A stretch of 64,000 bases of DNA from positions 32,177 through 96,176 of the forward strand of contig MVIG01000019.1 of the NCBI GenBank assembly GCA_002086835.1, given 5' to 3'. The position numbers and the translations under genes are program-made. Positions 8,384-17,059 of this stretch are shown here, piece after piece. This stretch comes from Mycolicibacterium porcinum. Lineage in GTDB: Bacteria > Actinomycetota > Actinomycetes > Mycobacteriales > Mycobacteriaceae. Every line of letters begins with the position of its first letter. Position 1 is the first letter of the stretch. The notes beneath the pieces are model-generated. The model saw only the letters and a list, made by a program, of their open reading frames with translations. It was not told the DNA's origin and did not search any database.

Positions 8384-8851
8384 TCAGCCGACGCCGACCC
8401 CGATGATCGGGATCCAGACGCCGAAGAGCCACACGCCCCACTGCCGGAACCCGTTGTCCCACACGGGGTTCAAGTTGTAGCCCCAGTAGTTGATGGTCGG
8501 CGGCAGCGGTCCGCCGCGCCACTGGAACGGTGGCGGCGGGCCCCAGCCCCACGGCGGCGGTCCCTGGCGGTCATCCCACCAGTCGTGCCGGTTGTTCGCC
8601 CACCACGGACCCTTGTCGTCCCAGTGCCCGCGGTTGTCGAAGTCAGGGCCGCGACCACGGCTGTCGAAATCGCGATCATGGCCGGGCGGCCCGCCGTTGC
8701 AGAACGGGAAGCAGTCGTCGTTGCCGTGCCCCGGCTTGAGCGGTGCGGGCACCGCGGGCGATGCCGACGCCACCGGAACCCCCATGCCCGTGACGCCCAT
8801 TCCGAACGCACCGACCGTCAACGCGGCCGCCACGAACTTGGACAGTTTCAT
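8384..8851 (-). CDS. Small secreted Trp/Pro/Gly-rich protein
   Basis: The 155-residue protein has a clear signal peptide (MKLSKFVAAALTVGAFGMG..., cleavage near ASA at residues 28-31) and no further membrane segment. The mature part is unusual. It has many Trp, Asp, Gly and Pro residues (WWANNRHDWWDDRQGPPPWGWG), one Cys pair in DDCFPFCNGG, and an aromatic C-terminal block rich in Trp with VWIPIIGVGVG. AGGAGGTCC just upstream fixes the ATG at 8851. Tryptophan-rich secreted proteins occur in mycobacteria. Carbohydrate or envelope binding is possible but not shown. No enzyme motif is present. Confidence 0.75.
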   Translation of the reverse strand: MKLSKFVAAALTVGAFGMGVTGMGVPVASASPAVPAPLKPGHGNDDCFPFCNGGPPGHDRDFDSRGRGPDFDNRGHWDDKGPWWANNRHDWWDDRQGPPPWGWGPPPPFQWRGGPLPPTINYWGYNLNPVWDNGFRQWGVWLFGVWIPIIGVGVG

Positions 8852-9029
8852 ACCTGGACCTCCTAAGAGTCGTGACCCCGGCGCTGGCCATCCCCCAATG
8901 GCCCGGCGCCGCAACGCCTTGCAACTCGGCCCTGATGCGAGCGGCGAAACGTGCACCCCAGTGGGGTATCGCCGAGACGGATCCGAGCGTTACCCGTCGG
9001 CCCGGCAGCTGCCGACCTACCCTGGCGGG

Positions 9030-10328
9030 GTGGGTATCGCACCGCGGGTCAATGGCGCACCTCCTCCCGACATCCCGCGCTCCGAGGTCGATCTCGGGTC
9101 GTGGCAGTTCTGGCGCGAGGACGACGACATCCGTGACGCGGCGTTCGCCGCCCTGCGCCGCGAGGACCCGATCTCGTACCACCCGGCATGCGCCCTCGAA
9201 GGTTTTCCGGAGAGCCCCGGGCACTGGGCGGTGACCAGGTACGACGACGTCTTCCAGGCGAGCCGTCACCCGGAGGTCTTCAGTTCCGCGTCCGGCATCA
9301 CCATCGGTGACCAAACCCCGGAATTGGCCGAGTATTTCGGTTCCATGATCGTGATGGACGATCCCCGTCACACGCGCCTGCGCAACATCGTGCGCAGCGC
9401 CTTCACGCCGCGGGTGGTGGCCTTGATCGAGGATTCCGTTCGAGCTCGGGCCCGGCGGCTGGTCGCCGACATGGTGGCAGGCAATCCCGACGGCAACGCC
9501 GAACTGGTCACCGAACTCGCCGGACCCTTACCGCTGCAGGTCATCTGCGACATGATGGGCATCCCGGAGCCCGACCATCAGCAGATCTTCCACTGGACCA
9601 ACGTGATCCTGGGGTTCGGCGATCCCGACCTGACCACCGACTTCGGCGAGTTCCTCCAGGTGGCGACGGACATCGGCGCATATGCCACCGCGTTGGCCGA
9701 CCAGCGCCGCGCGGTGCCCACCGAGGACCTCACGACAAGCCTGGTGCAGGCCGAGGTGGACGGCGAACGGCTGACGTCGGCCGAGGTGGCCTCCTTCTTC
9801 ATCCTGCTCGTGGTGGCGGGAAACGAGACCACCCGCAATGCGATCAGCCACGGCGTGCTCGCCCTCACCCGATTCCCCGAACAACGCAAGAAGTGGTGGT
9901 CCCGGTACGAGGAGCTGGCCCCCACCGCGGTCGAGGAGATCGTGCGCTGGGCATCTCCGGTGAGCTACATGCGCCGCACGGTCACCCAGGACACCGTGCT
10001 CGGCGGGACCCCGCTGCCCTCCGGGGCCAAGGCGACGCTGTGGTACGGATCGGCGAACCGGGACGAGTCGAAGTTTGCCGATCCCTGGATGTTCGACGTC
10101 ACCCGCCACCCCAACCCGCATCTCGGATTCGGTGGCGGCGGAGCGCATTTCTGTCTCGGAGCAAACCTGGCGCGCCGCGAGATCACGGTGGCGTTCGAGG
10201 AACTGCACCGCCAATTGCCCGACATCGCCGTGACCGAGGAACCCGACCGGCTGCAGTCTCAGTTCATCCACGGCATCAAGCGCATGCCCGTGGCCTGGAC
10301 CGCGCGCCGGCGGTCTACTTCACCGTGA
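9030..10328 (+). CDS. cyp124: Cytochrome P450 CYP124, methyl-branched lipid omega-hydroxylase
   Basis: The 432-residue P450 follows M. tuberculosis CYP124 closely through the chain: RVNGAPPP, LGSWQFW, DQTPELAEYFGSMIVMDDPRH, PLPLQVICDMMGIP, the oxygen-activating I-helix AGNETTRN, EEIVR (ExxR), and the haem loop FGGGGAHFCLGANLAR. CYP124 hydroxylates the terminal carbon of methyl-branched lipids and also attacks the cholesterol side chain. It uses ferredoxin and a reductase in the cytosol. The GTG at 9030 gives an N terminus equivalent to the known protein. The reading frame is open far upstream but without family similarity. The 3' end overlaps the convergent cupredoxin gene by 14 bases. Confidence 0.93.
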   Translation: MGIAPRVNGAPPPDIPRSEVDLGSWQFWREDDDIRDAAFAALRREDPISYHPACALEGFPESPGHWAVTRYDDVFQASRHPEVFSSASGITIGDQTPELAEYFGSMIVMDDPRHTRLRNIVRSAFTPRVVALIEDSVRARARRLVADMVAGNPDGNAELVTELAGPLPLQVICDMMGIPEPDHQQIFHWTNVILGFGDPDLTTDFGEFLQVATDIGAYATALADQRRAVPTEDLTTSLVQAEVDGERLTSAEVASFFILLVVAGNETTRNAISHGVLALTRFPEQRKKWWSRYEELAPTAVEEIVRWASPVSYMRRTVTQDTVLGGTPLPSGAKATLWYGSANRDESKFADPWMFDVTRHPNPHLGFGGGGAHFCLGANLARREITVAFEELHRQLPDIAVTEEPDRLQSQFIHGIKRMPVAWTARRRSTSP

Positions 10329-10701
10329 GGGTGCCCAGCATCGCCGGGTGGTAGAGGCAGTAGAAGGCGTACTCCCCCGGTTGCTGGGGCGCCGTCAGCG
10401 TCGCGCGCTCCTTGCCTTCCACGTGCACATCGAACAGTCCCTTGGTCCGCGACGTCACCGAATGCTCGACCTCGTCGGTGTTGATGATCGTGATCTCGGT
10501 CCCCGGCGCGACAGGCCCGACGGACCCGAATCCGATCCCCTCGATCGTGATGACGGGCCCGGCCGGGACGGACGTATCTGGACTGGTGGTGGCCGTCTCG
10601 GAATGCTCGCCGTGACCGGCGGGCGAATTGGCTTGCCCGCAGGCAACACTCGCCCCCGCGAGCAAGAAAAACGACACCGCCAACGCTGCAAGTCGAATCA
10701 T
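10315..10701 (-). CDS. Secreted cupredoxin (plastocyanin/amicyanin-like) lipoprotein
   Basis: The 128-residue protein has a signal segment ending in FLLAGASVACGQ, where the Cys is likely lipidated, so it should be anchored outside the membrane. The rest is a cupredoxin beta barrel. The type 1 copper ligands are visible: His in DEVEHSV, then Cys, His and Met in FYCLYHPAMLG. It probably carries electrons or binds copper in the periplasm-like space. The ATG at 10701 is followed directly by the signal peptide. The lipobox (S-V-A-C) is slightly atypical, so free secretion is also possible. Confidence 0.85.
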   Translation of the reverse strand: MIRLAALAVSFFLLAGASVACGQANSPAGHGEHSETATTSPDTSVPAGPVITIEGIGFGSVGPVAPGTEITIINTDEVEHSVTSRTKGLFDVHVEGKERATLTAPQQPGEYAFYCLYHPAMLGTLTVK

Positions 10702-10786
10702 CCCGGGCCCCCTGGGGTTTGTCCTGGCCGCAGACAATTATCGGCCCCGCCGCCCGGTGATGTGCCGATTCTGCCGATCCGGCGCC

Positions 10787-12013
10787 TCAGAAGTATCCGT
10801 TGGCAGGCGGCCAGACCCCGTTGACCGCGAAGTCTCCCGCCGCATATGCCTTGTAGGCCAGCGGGTTATGACTGGCCACCGTGCGGGCATTACGCCAGTG
10901 CCGATCCAGGTTGAGCGACCGCGCCGTGGCCGAAGCGCCGCCGGTGTCGAACAACCGCTGCGCCGCCGCCAGGGTCAGCCGCTCGGCCACCAGCTGCGCG
11001 CGGGCAACCGTGATCGCCAGGTCGGCGAGCGCCTGCCCGTCGTGCTGGCGGCCGCCGTCCACCAGAGCGTCGACCGCGTCGGCCGCCGTGAGCACCAGCG
11101 TGCCCGCGGCCTCCGCGTCGGCCGCGATGTCGCCCACCGCCTGCAGGACGAACGGGTCCGCTCCGGCGGTGTCGGCCAGCGAGTGCGCCGCGGGCCGGGC
11201 TTTGGTGCGCACATACCCCACGGCGTCGTCGAGCACGCCGTACGCGATACCTGCTGCCACCGCCGCCAGGTACAGCTGCAGGAATGTGGTGCTGTGGCCC
11301 AGGTGATTTCCGTCGGAAACCGTGGTGATCTCGTCGGGGTGCACCACGACATCGGTGAACCGGGTGCCGCCGCTGGCCGTCAACCGCTGGCCGAATCCGT
11401 CCCAGTCGTCGAAGAGTTCGACCCCGGCACGGTCTGTCGGCACGATCGCCTGCAGGTCGCGCGCCTCCGCGTCCACCGCCGACACCGCGATGACGTCGGC
11501 GAACAACGATCCGGTGGAATAGAATTTGTAGCCGTTGAGCCTCAGCACGCCGTCGTCGCCGGCCAGGACGGTGGTGTCGGCACTCGAAGGTGAGCGGCCG
11601 GACCCGTCGGTGATCGCGTTGCCGAACACCAGCCCGTCGTTGATCCGGGCGAACCATCGCCCGCGTTCGTCCTCGGTGGCACGGTTGCTCAGCAGTCGTT
11701 CGGCATATCCGAAGTGGGCCCGGAGTGCCTGTGCGACATTGGAACTGGCGCGCGCGATCTCGATCACCGCACTGAGCACATCGCGCACACTGCCCCCGGG
11801 TCCGCCGTAGCGCGCGGGCACCCGCAAGCCGAGCAGCCCAGCTGCCCGAAGGCGACGTACCGCGTCGTACTGAAGCACGCGGTCCCGTTCGGCGGCCACG
11901 TCCCCGCGCCGGAGCTCGTCGACGATCTCGGGCAGCCGGCCCAGCCGGTCGGCCACCGAACCGCCAAGCGGCCGTTGATGTTCGGTCGCGGAGCCGTTCA
12001 CGGTCGCGGTCAT
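10787..12013 (-). CDS. DszC/SfnB-like flavin-dependent monooxygenase of the acyl-CoA dehydrogenase fold
   Basis: The 408-residue protein has the acyl-CoA dehydrogenase fold, but its C-terminal signature TGGASATARSLNLDRHWRNARTVASHN is that of the DszC/SfnB branch. These enzymes use reduced flavin to oxygenate sulfur or nitrogen compounds rather than dehydrogenate acyl-CoA. The CoA-binding catalytic Glu region of true dehydrogenases is not apparent. Its ATG overlaps the stop of the glutamine-synthetase-like gene (ATGA), so it is the third gene of a coupled operon with a permease. It likely acts on the compound imported and amidated by its neighbours. The compound itself is unknown. Confidence 0.82.
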   Translation of the reverse strand: MTATVNGSATEHQRPLGGSVADRLGRLPEIVDELRRGDVAAERDRVLQYDAVRRLRAAGLLGLRVPARYGGPGGSVRDVLSAVIEIARASSNVAQALRAHFGYAERLLSNRATEDERGRWFARINDGLVFGNAITDGSGRSPSSADTTVLAGDDGVLRLNGYKFYSTGSLFADVIAVSAVDAEARDLQAIVPTDRAGVELFDDWDGFGQRLTASGGTRFTDVVVHPDEITTVSDGNHLGHSTTFLQLYLAAVAAGIAYGVLDDAVGYVRTKARPAAHSLADTAGADPFVLQAVGDIAADAEAAGTLVLTAADAVDALVDGGRQHDGQALADLAITVARAQLVAERLTLAAAQRLFDTGGASATARSLNLDRHWRNARTVASHNPLAYKAYAAGDFAVNGVWPPANGYF

Positions 12014-13353
12014 GAGCCGGCCAGATAACGTCGGCGTTCCCAGTCACTGACGTGGCGACCGTATTCGCGCCATTCGCTAAGTGCGATCGCGGCGAAATCC
12101 TGCACGGAATCGTGCCCGAGAATCTCGGCGACGGTGTCGTCCTGGGTGGCCAGCGCGATCGCTACGCCGAGAGACTCCGGCAGCGAAGTCCCCTTGGAAT
12201 ACAGGTTTCCGCCCTCGGCGGCCGGCGGTGTCCGCTGCGCCCGGATCCCGGCGACGACCGCGGCCAGCGCCGAGGCCACCAGCCAGTAGGGATTGGAATC
12301 CGACGCCCCACTGCGCAATTCGATACGGGTGGCAGAAGGGTCCGCCTCAACCAGGGATCGGACCGCCGCGCTGCGGTTGTCCCGGCTCCAGGTCACGGTG
12401 GCCGGAGCGAACGAATCCGGGACGAACCGCCGGTAGGCGTTGACCGAGTGCGCACCGAACAGCGTGATCGACGGCAGATGCTCCAGCAGCCCGGCGATCG
12501 ACCACAGCGCGAGCGGATTCTCCGTGCCGCCCTGTGCCGCGAAAGCCGGCTCGCCGTCCTTCCACAGCGAGATGTGCAGATGCGCCGAGCTCCCCGAGTG
12601 TTCGGTGAACGGCTTGGGCATGAAGCTGGCGATCTTGCCGTACCGTCGCGCCACCTCTTTGGCCGCGTACTTGAGCCGGGCGGCATCGTCGGCCGCGTCG
12701 AGGGCATCGGTGTAGACCAGATTCGCCTCGACCTGCCCCGGGCCGTATTCGGTTTCAATCCCCTCCAGCCGGGTGAAGCCGGCCAGAGTCTGCTGCAGGT
12801 CGGTGAGCAGCGGGTCGAGGGCGTTGGCATTCTCCAGCGAGTAGGCATGGATGTCGGGCTGGAATGCCGACCCGTCGGGGTCGAGCAGATAGAACTCCAA
12901 CTCGACCCCGACCTTGGCCGTGTAGCCCAGCTCGGCCACCTGTGCCAGTACCCGCCGGAGCACCGCGCGGGGATCCAGCTGCGAAGGGCTGCGGTCATGG
13001 GTGACGATGTCAGAGATCACGTGCCCGGTACCCGGTCGCCATGGCAGCGGCCGGAAGGTCGACAGATCGGGCACCGCGTACACGTCGGGATAACCGCCGT
13101 CCCAATTCGTCAGCCGCAGCCCGTCGATCACCGTGGCGTCGGTGTTCCATCCCAGAGATGCCTCGCAGAAGGCGAATCCGCTGCCGCGTGCCCGGTCGAG
13201 GAAACCGGCGGCCGGGATGCGCTTGCCTTGTGCGTGTCCGAAAGGGTCGCTCCAGGCGACTTCGATCTCGGTGATCGAGCCGTCTCCGATACCGTGCACC
13301 GCCGCGTCCTCGGCGGTCCGCGCCGTGGCGCTCACCATGCCGTTGATCGTCAC
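12010..13353 (-). CDS. Glutamine-synthetase-like gamma-glutamyl-amine ligase
   Basis: The 447-residue protein has the glutamine synthetase catalytic domain: KVGVELEFYLLDPDG, GPGQVEANLVYTDA, SGSSAHLHISLWKDG, NAYRRFVPDSFAP and RIELRSGASDSNPYW. It is shorter than GlnA1 and lacks the adenylylation tyrosine context, fitting the GlnA4/PuuA/IpuC group that joins glutamate to amines. The GTG start at 13353 overlaps the permease stop by 4 bases, and its stop overlaps the DszC-like start by 4 bases. With those genes it probably processes an imported amine in the cytosol. The amine is not identifiable from sequence. Confidence 0.85.
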   Translation of the reverse strand: MTINGMVSATARTAEDAAVHGIGDGSITEIEVAWSDPFGHAQGKRIPAAGFLDRARGSGFAFCEASLGWNTDATVIDGLRLTNWDGGYPDVYAVPDLSTFRPLPWRPGTGHVISDIVTHDRSPSQLDPRAVLRRVLAQVAELGYTAKVGVELEFYLLDPDGSAFQPDIHAYSLENANALDPLLTDLQQTLAGFTRLEGIETEYGPGQVEANLVYTDALDAADDAARLKYAAKEVARRYGKIASFMPKPFTEHSGSSAHLHISLWKDGEPAFAAQGGTENPLALWSIAGLLEHLPSITLFGAHSVNAYRRFVPDSFAPATVTWSRDNRSAAVRSLVEADPSATRIELRSGASDSNPYWLVASALAAVVAGIRAQRTPPAAEGGNLYSKGTSLPESLGVAIALATQDDTVAEILGHDSVQDFAAIALSEWREYGRHVSDWERRRYLAGS

Positions 13354-14774
13354 GAGGCGCTCCCCACCCGACGGCCCACCACCACGCCGGCCGCGAACGC
13401 GACGACCAGCACACCGACGATCACCCAGGCCAGGACACTGGAGCCGCCGACCAGGTCACTGAGGTTGGTCAGGATCAGCACCAAAGCGCCGAGCAGACCC
13501 GCCAGGCCGAGCGCCGGGGCGATCCGCACCCGCCACACCGAGTGACCGTGCCGATCGCGAGCGAAGTAGACCAGCACGGCGACGCTGGTGGCGAGCATCA
13601 GGAGCACCACACCGACCGTCGTCGCCCCGGCGAACCAGGTGTAGAACTGGGCGGCCGGATCCAGCCCGAACACCACCGCCAGCAGCACGCTGACCGCCAC
13701 GACCCCGGAGATCCACAGCGAGGCCTGATGCGGTGAGCCGTGGCGGTCGTGCGGCTGACTCAGCCGGGCGGGCAGTACGTCGCGCTGCGAAAGTGCGAAC
13801 ACGTACCGCGACGCCACATTGTGGAAGGCCAGGATGCAGGCGAACAGGCTGGTGAAGTAGAGCACCGTGATGATGTCGGCGCCCACCGCGCCGATGTACC
13901 GGTGCGCCGTGTCGCCGAGGAAGGTCGAGCCAGAGTCGGTGGCGCGCGCGACCGCCTGCTCATCGCCCCAACCCGAGATCAACGCCCAACTGGTGACGGC
14001 GTAGAACACCCCGATCAGGATCAGCGCCAGGTAGGTGGCCCGTGGAATCGTCCGCTCGGGAGTCCGGGCCTCGTCGCGGAAGATCGCGGTGGCCTCGAAT
14101 CCGACATAGCTGATGATCGCGAAAAGCAGCCCGATGCCCAGTGACCCGGAGAAGATCGCACTCGGGCTGACGATGCCCGAGGACAGTCCGTGCTCGCCGC
14201 CGTTGGCCACGATCACCAGGTCGAGCACCAGCACGATCGCGATCTCCGCGCTCAGCAGCACGCCAAGGACGCGGCTGGACAGCTCGATGTTGCGGTAGCC
14301 GAGGTAGGTGGTGACCGCGAAGGCCGCCGCGGCGAACACCCACCAGGGCAACGCCGGCCCGCCCGCCAGCTCGACGACACTCGCCCCGGCCGGGCCGAGA
14401 AGGCCGTACACCCCGGCTTCCAGCGCGACGTAGCTCACCAGTGCCACGAACGCGATTCCGATGCCGATGGGCAGACCGAGCGACTGACGAACATAGGAGA
14501 AGAAGGCGCCCGCCTCGTCGACATAGGGCGTCATCGCGGTGAAGCCGACCGCGAACAGCAGCAGCACCACCGTGGAGGCGATGAATGTGGCGGGGAATCC
14601 GGCGCCGTTGCCCGACGCGATACCCAACGGCACCACACCACCGATCACACCCAGCGGTGCGGCCGCGGCCACCACCATGAAAACGATCGAGGCCACCCCG
14701 AGGTTGCCGCGCAGCTGCCGACCGGCCGGCGGCTGGTAGCCCAACGATTCTGGGGCTGTGGTGGTTTCGGACAT
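13350..14774 (-). CDS. APC superfamily amino acid/amine permease
   Basis: The 474-residue protein has about 12 hydrophobic helices and APC hallmarks: the unwound first helix (GVIGGVVPLGIASGNGAGFPATF) and the FEATAIFRDEARTPERTIPRAT motif near residue 228. It should import an amino acid or amine by proton symport. It is the first gene of an operon with a glutamine-synthetase-like ligase and a DszC-like monooxygenase, all joined by 4-base overlaps. The ATG at 14774 follows an AAGGAC site. This context suggests import of an amine for gamma-glutamylation. Confidence 0.88.
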   Translation of the reverse strand: MSETTTAPESLGYQPPAGRQLRGNLGVASIVFMVVAAAAPLGVIGGVVPLGIASGNGAGFPATFIASTVVLLLFAVGFTAMTPYVDEAGAFFSYVRQSLGLPIGIGIAFVALVSYVALEAGVYGLLGPAGASVVELAGGPALPWWVFAAAAFAVTTYLGYRNIELSSRVLGVLLSAEIAIVLVLDLVIVANGGEHGLSSGIVSPSAIFSGSLGIGLLFAIISYVGFEATAIFRDEARTPERTIPRATYLALILIGVFYAVTSWALISGWGDEQAVARATDSGSTFLGDTAHRYIGAVGADIITVLYFTSLFACILAFHNVASRYVFALSQRDVLPARLSQPHDRHGSPHQASLWISGVVAVSVLLAVVFGLDPAAQFYTWFAGATTVGVVLLMLATSVAVLVYFARDRHGHSVWRVRIAPALGLAGLLGALVLILTNLSDLVGGSSVLAWVIVGVLVVAFAAGVVVGRRVGSAS

Positions 14775-14883
14775 GCTCGACCGTCCTTCGGGCAGCGGGC
14801 GCGTAAATATGACCCGCGGAACATAGGGCCGGCGGGTGCAGGCACACCAGGTCTGGCGTCAGCGTGCGCAAAAGTCGGTTCGG

Positions 14884-15990
14884 CTACCGCGCGCCCATGA
14901 CGTCGAGCATTCCCGCCGCGGACCGCGGCCAGGTGAACTGCTCGGCACGCTGCCGGGCACTGCTGCGTCGCAGCGGCTCGGGCCGGCCGATCACCGAGGT
15001 GACGGCCCGCGCGATCGCGTGCGGGTCGTTGTCGGCGGTCGCCCCGCTGTCGCAGGTGAGGATCTCGGCCAGTGCCGAGGTCCGCGACACCACCGCCGGG
15101 GTCCCGCATGCGAGCGCCTCCAGTGCGGCCAGGCCGAAGGTCTCGTGCGGCCCTGGAGCCAGCGCGACATCGGCCGAGGCCAGGATGGTTGCCACGGTGT
15201 CGCGGCAACCGACGTACCCGGTGAAGGCGACTGGTAGCCCGCTGGCCTGCCGCTCCAGCCGGGCCCGCAACGGTCCCTCACCGACCACCACCAGCTGCGC
15301 GTCGACACCTGAATCACGCAGGGCGGCAACGGTATCGATACTGCGATGGGCATGCTTCTCCACCGAGAGCCTGCCGCAGTGCACCAGCAGGGTCTGCTGC
15401 GGCGCGGCCCAGCGCCCGCGCATCTCGGCACACCGGCGTCGCGGATGGAACTGCTCGAGGTCCACGCCGAGCGGGACGGTCGCCACGTTGTCCGCCCCGA
15501 TCCGGTCGAACTCCTCACGCGCGAAGCCCGTGGTACACACCACGGCGTCGTAGTTGGCCGCGGTGCGCCGGTTGGCGAAGTCGGCCACTCTGACCGCGGC
15601 CTGCCGTGGCAGCACCTGACCGACCAACCGGTCCAGACGCTCGTGGGAGATCATCACGGTGGCCACGCCGTGTTTGCGGCCCCACGGTCCCAGCGACCGC
15701 AAGGTCAGCCGGTCCGATACCTCGATGGCCTCGGGCCCCAGCTGCTGCAACAACGTGGTCACCGGACCCGGCAGCACCGCACGGTACCCACCGGTGAACG
15801 GGATGAGCCTGGCGGGCAAGGAGATTCGCACCACGCCGCTGGCGAGAACGTGCCGCTCCGGCTGCGCCCCCGGCACGATGAGGTACACCTCGTGACCCAG
15901 GGCGCAATACTCCGCGCCGAGGCGGTCGACCGCGGTGCGCAGACCACCCGATCGCGGGCCGTAGAAGTTCGCCACCTGGACAACCCGCAT
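14884..15990 (-). CDS. pimC: Alpha-mannosyltransferase PimC (GT4), PIM biosynthesis
   Basis: The 368-residue GT-B glycosyltransferase matches PimC of M. tuberculosis CDC1551 along its length: MRVVQVANFYGPRSGGLRTAVDRL at the start (first 20 residues shared), VSDRLTLRSLG, VMISHERLDR, FAREEFDRIGA, VPLGVDLEQFHPRRRC, and the donor-binding region APGPHETFGLAALEALACGTPAV. PimC uses GDP-mannose to add the third mannose of phosphatidylinositol mannosides at the cytosolic membrane face. M. tuberculosis H37Rv lacks the gene (RvD2 deletion), so the pathway is redundant. The ATG at 15990 begins exactly at the family N terminus. It is flanked by unrelated genes. Confidence 0.9.
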   Translation of the reverse strand: MRVVQVANFYGPRSGGLRTAVDRLGAEYCALGHEVYLIVPGAQPERHVLASGVVRISLPARLIPFTGGYRAVLPGPVTTLLQQLGPEAIEVSDRLTLRSLGPWGRKHGVATVMISHERLDRLVGQVLPRQAAVRVADFANRRTAANYDAVVCTTGFAREEFDRIGADNVATVPLGVDLEQFHPRRRCAEMRGRWAAPQQTLLVHCGRLSVEKHAHRSIDTVAALRDSGVDAQLVVVGEGPLRARLERQASGLPVAFTGYVGCRDTVATILASADVALAPGPHETFGLAALEALACGTPAVVSRTSALAEILTCDSGATADNDPHAIARAVTSVIGRPEPLRRSSARQRAEQFTWPRSAAGMLDVMGAR

Positions 15991-16077
15991 GTCACGATCA
16001 GAACCGGGCCGCGTGTGCGGTCAACAACGGGGCTGCAACAGAGAATTGAACAGCCGCTGAACAAGCCCGGGGCAGGC

Positions 16078-16992
16078 TCAGGCGAGATACCGGGCGAACC
16101 AGTCCTGGATACGGCGCCACGCGTCGGCCGCGGCAGCGGGCTGGTAGCGGTCGCCCGTGTCGTTGAAGAACGCATGGTTGGCCTCGGGTTCGGTGACCAG
16201 CTCGTGCACCACGCCCGCCTTCTCGAGCGCCGCACGCACCACCGGTTCTCCTCCGTTGACCCGCTGGTCCAGGGCCCCGTAGAAGGCCAGTACCGCGGCG
16301 TTGCGGGAGCCGGCGAAATCCGGGGCGTCGGGCGCGGGACCGTAGAACGGCACCGCGGCGGCCAGCGCGGGTGCGCCCGCCGCCAGGAGCCGCCACACCA
16401 GCCCGCCACCCATGCAGAAACCGACCGCGGCGACCTTGCGACCCGGTACCCGCCGTTGCACTTCCTCGATGCCGGAATTCAGATCGGCGATGAACTCCGG
16501 CGGCTCGATCCGGCTCAACGCGGCGGTCGCGGCGGCGGGATCGGAGAATGCGGCGGTCCCGCCCTGAGCCGAGAGCAGGTCGATCGCCAGCGCCGAATAC
16601 CCGATGCCCGCGAACCGCCCCGCCACCGAACGGATGTGGTCGGTGAGCCCCTTGTTCTCGTGGATCACCAGGACGGCGCCCCGGGGTTCCGGCGCGGCGG
16701 CCCAGGCGCCCCGCAACTCCCCGCGGGGGCCGGTCCAGGTCACCTCGGTGGTGGGCAGAGCGCCCTCGGCCCCGGGCGGCTGGGTGGTTTTGGAGGCCGA
16801 TTCCGGTGCCGCACCGGACGCCGAACCCGGAGCGGGCTCCTTGGTTTCCCCGCAGGCCGCGATCAACGCGGCGGCCGCGGCGGCGCCGATGCCCAGCAAG
16901 CCCAGGCGACGCAGGGCTTCCCGGCGTGACAGCAGCCCGTCGAGGTGGTCGGTCGCGATTTCCTCGGCGATGTAGCGCTGCAGTGGAGTCAC
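16078..16992 (-). CDS. Tat-exported dienelactone-hydrolase-family lipoprotein
   Basis: The 304-residue protein opens with a cytosolic stretch, then the twin-arginine motif SRREALRRLG near residue 22, a hydrophobic segment, and the lipobox LIAAC. It should therefore be exported folded and lipid-anchored. The mature part is an alpha/beta hydrolase of the dienelactone hydrolase family: nucleophile Cys in GFCMGGG, acid in GALDQRV and His in ANHAFFN. The GTG at 16992 directly abuts GGAG, an odd spacing, so the start may be used leaderless. The ester substrate is unknown. Confidence 0.85.
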   Translation of the reverse strand: MTPLQRYIAEEIATDHLDGLLSRREALRRLGLLGIGAAAAAALIAACGETKEPAPGSASGAAPESASKTTQPPGAEGALPTTEVTWTGPRGELRGAWAAAPEPRGAVLVIHENKGLTDHIRSVAGRFAGIGYSALAIDLLSAQGGTAAFSDPAAATAALSRIEPPEFIADLNSGIEEVQRRVPGRKVAAVGFCMGGGLVWRLLAAGAPALAAAVPFYGPAPDAPDFAGSRNAAVLAFYGALDQRVNGGEPVVRAALEKAGVVHELVTEPEANHAFFNDTGDRYQPAAAADAWRRIQDWFARYLA

Positions 16993-17059
16993 CTCCGCAA
17001 GTATGCGCCGAAATCCCGAACCACAGCTATAGAACTGCCTACGGCGGGATACTCATCGG

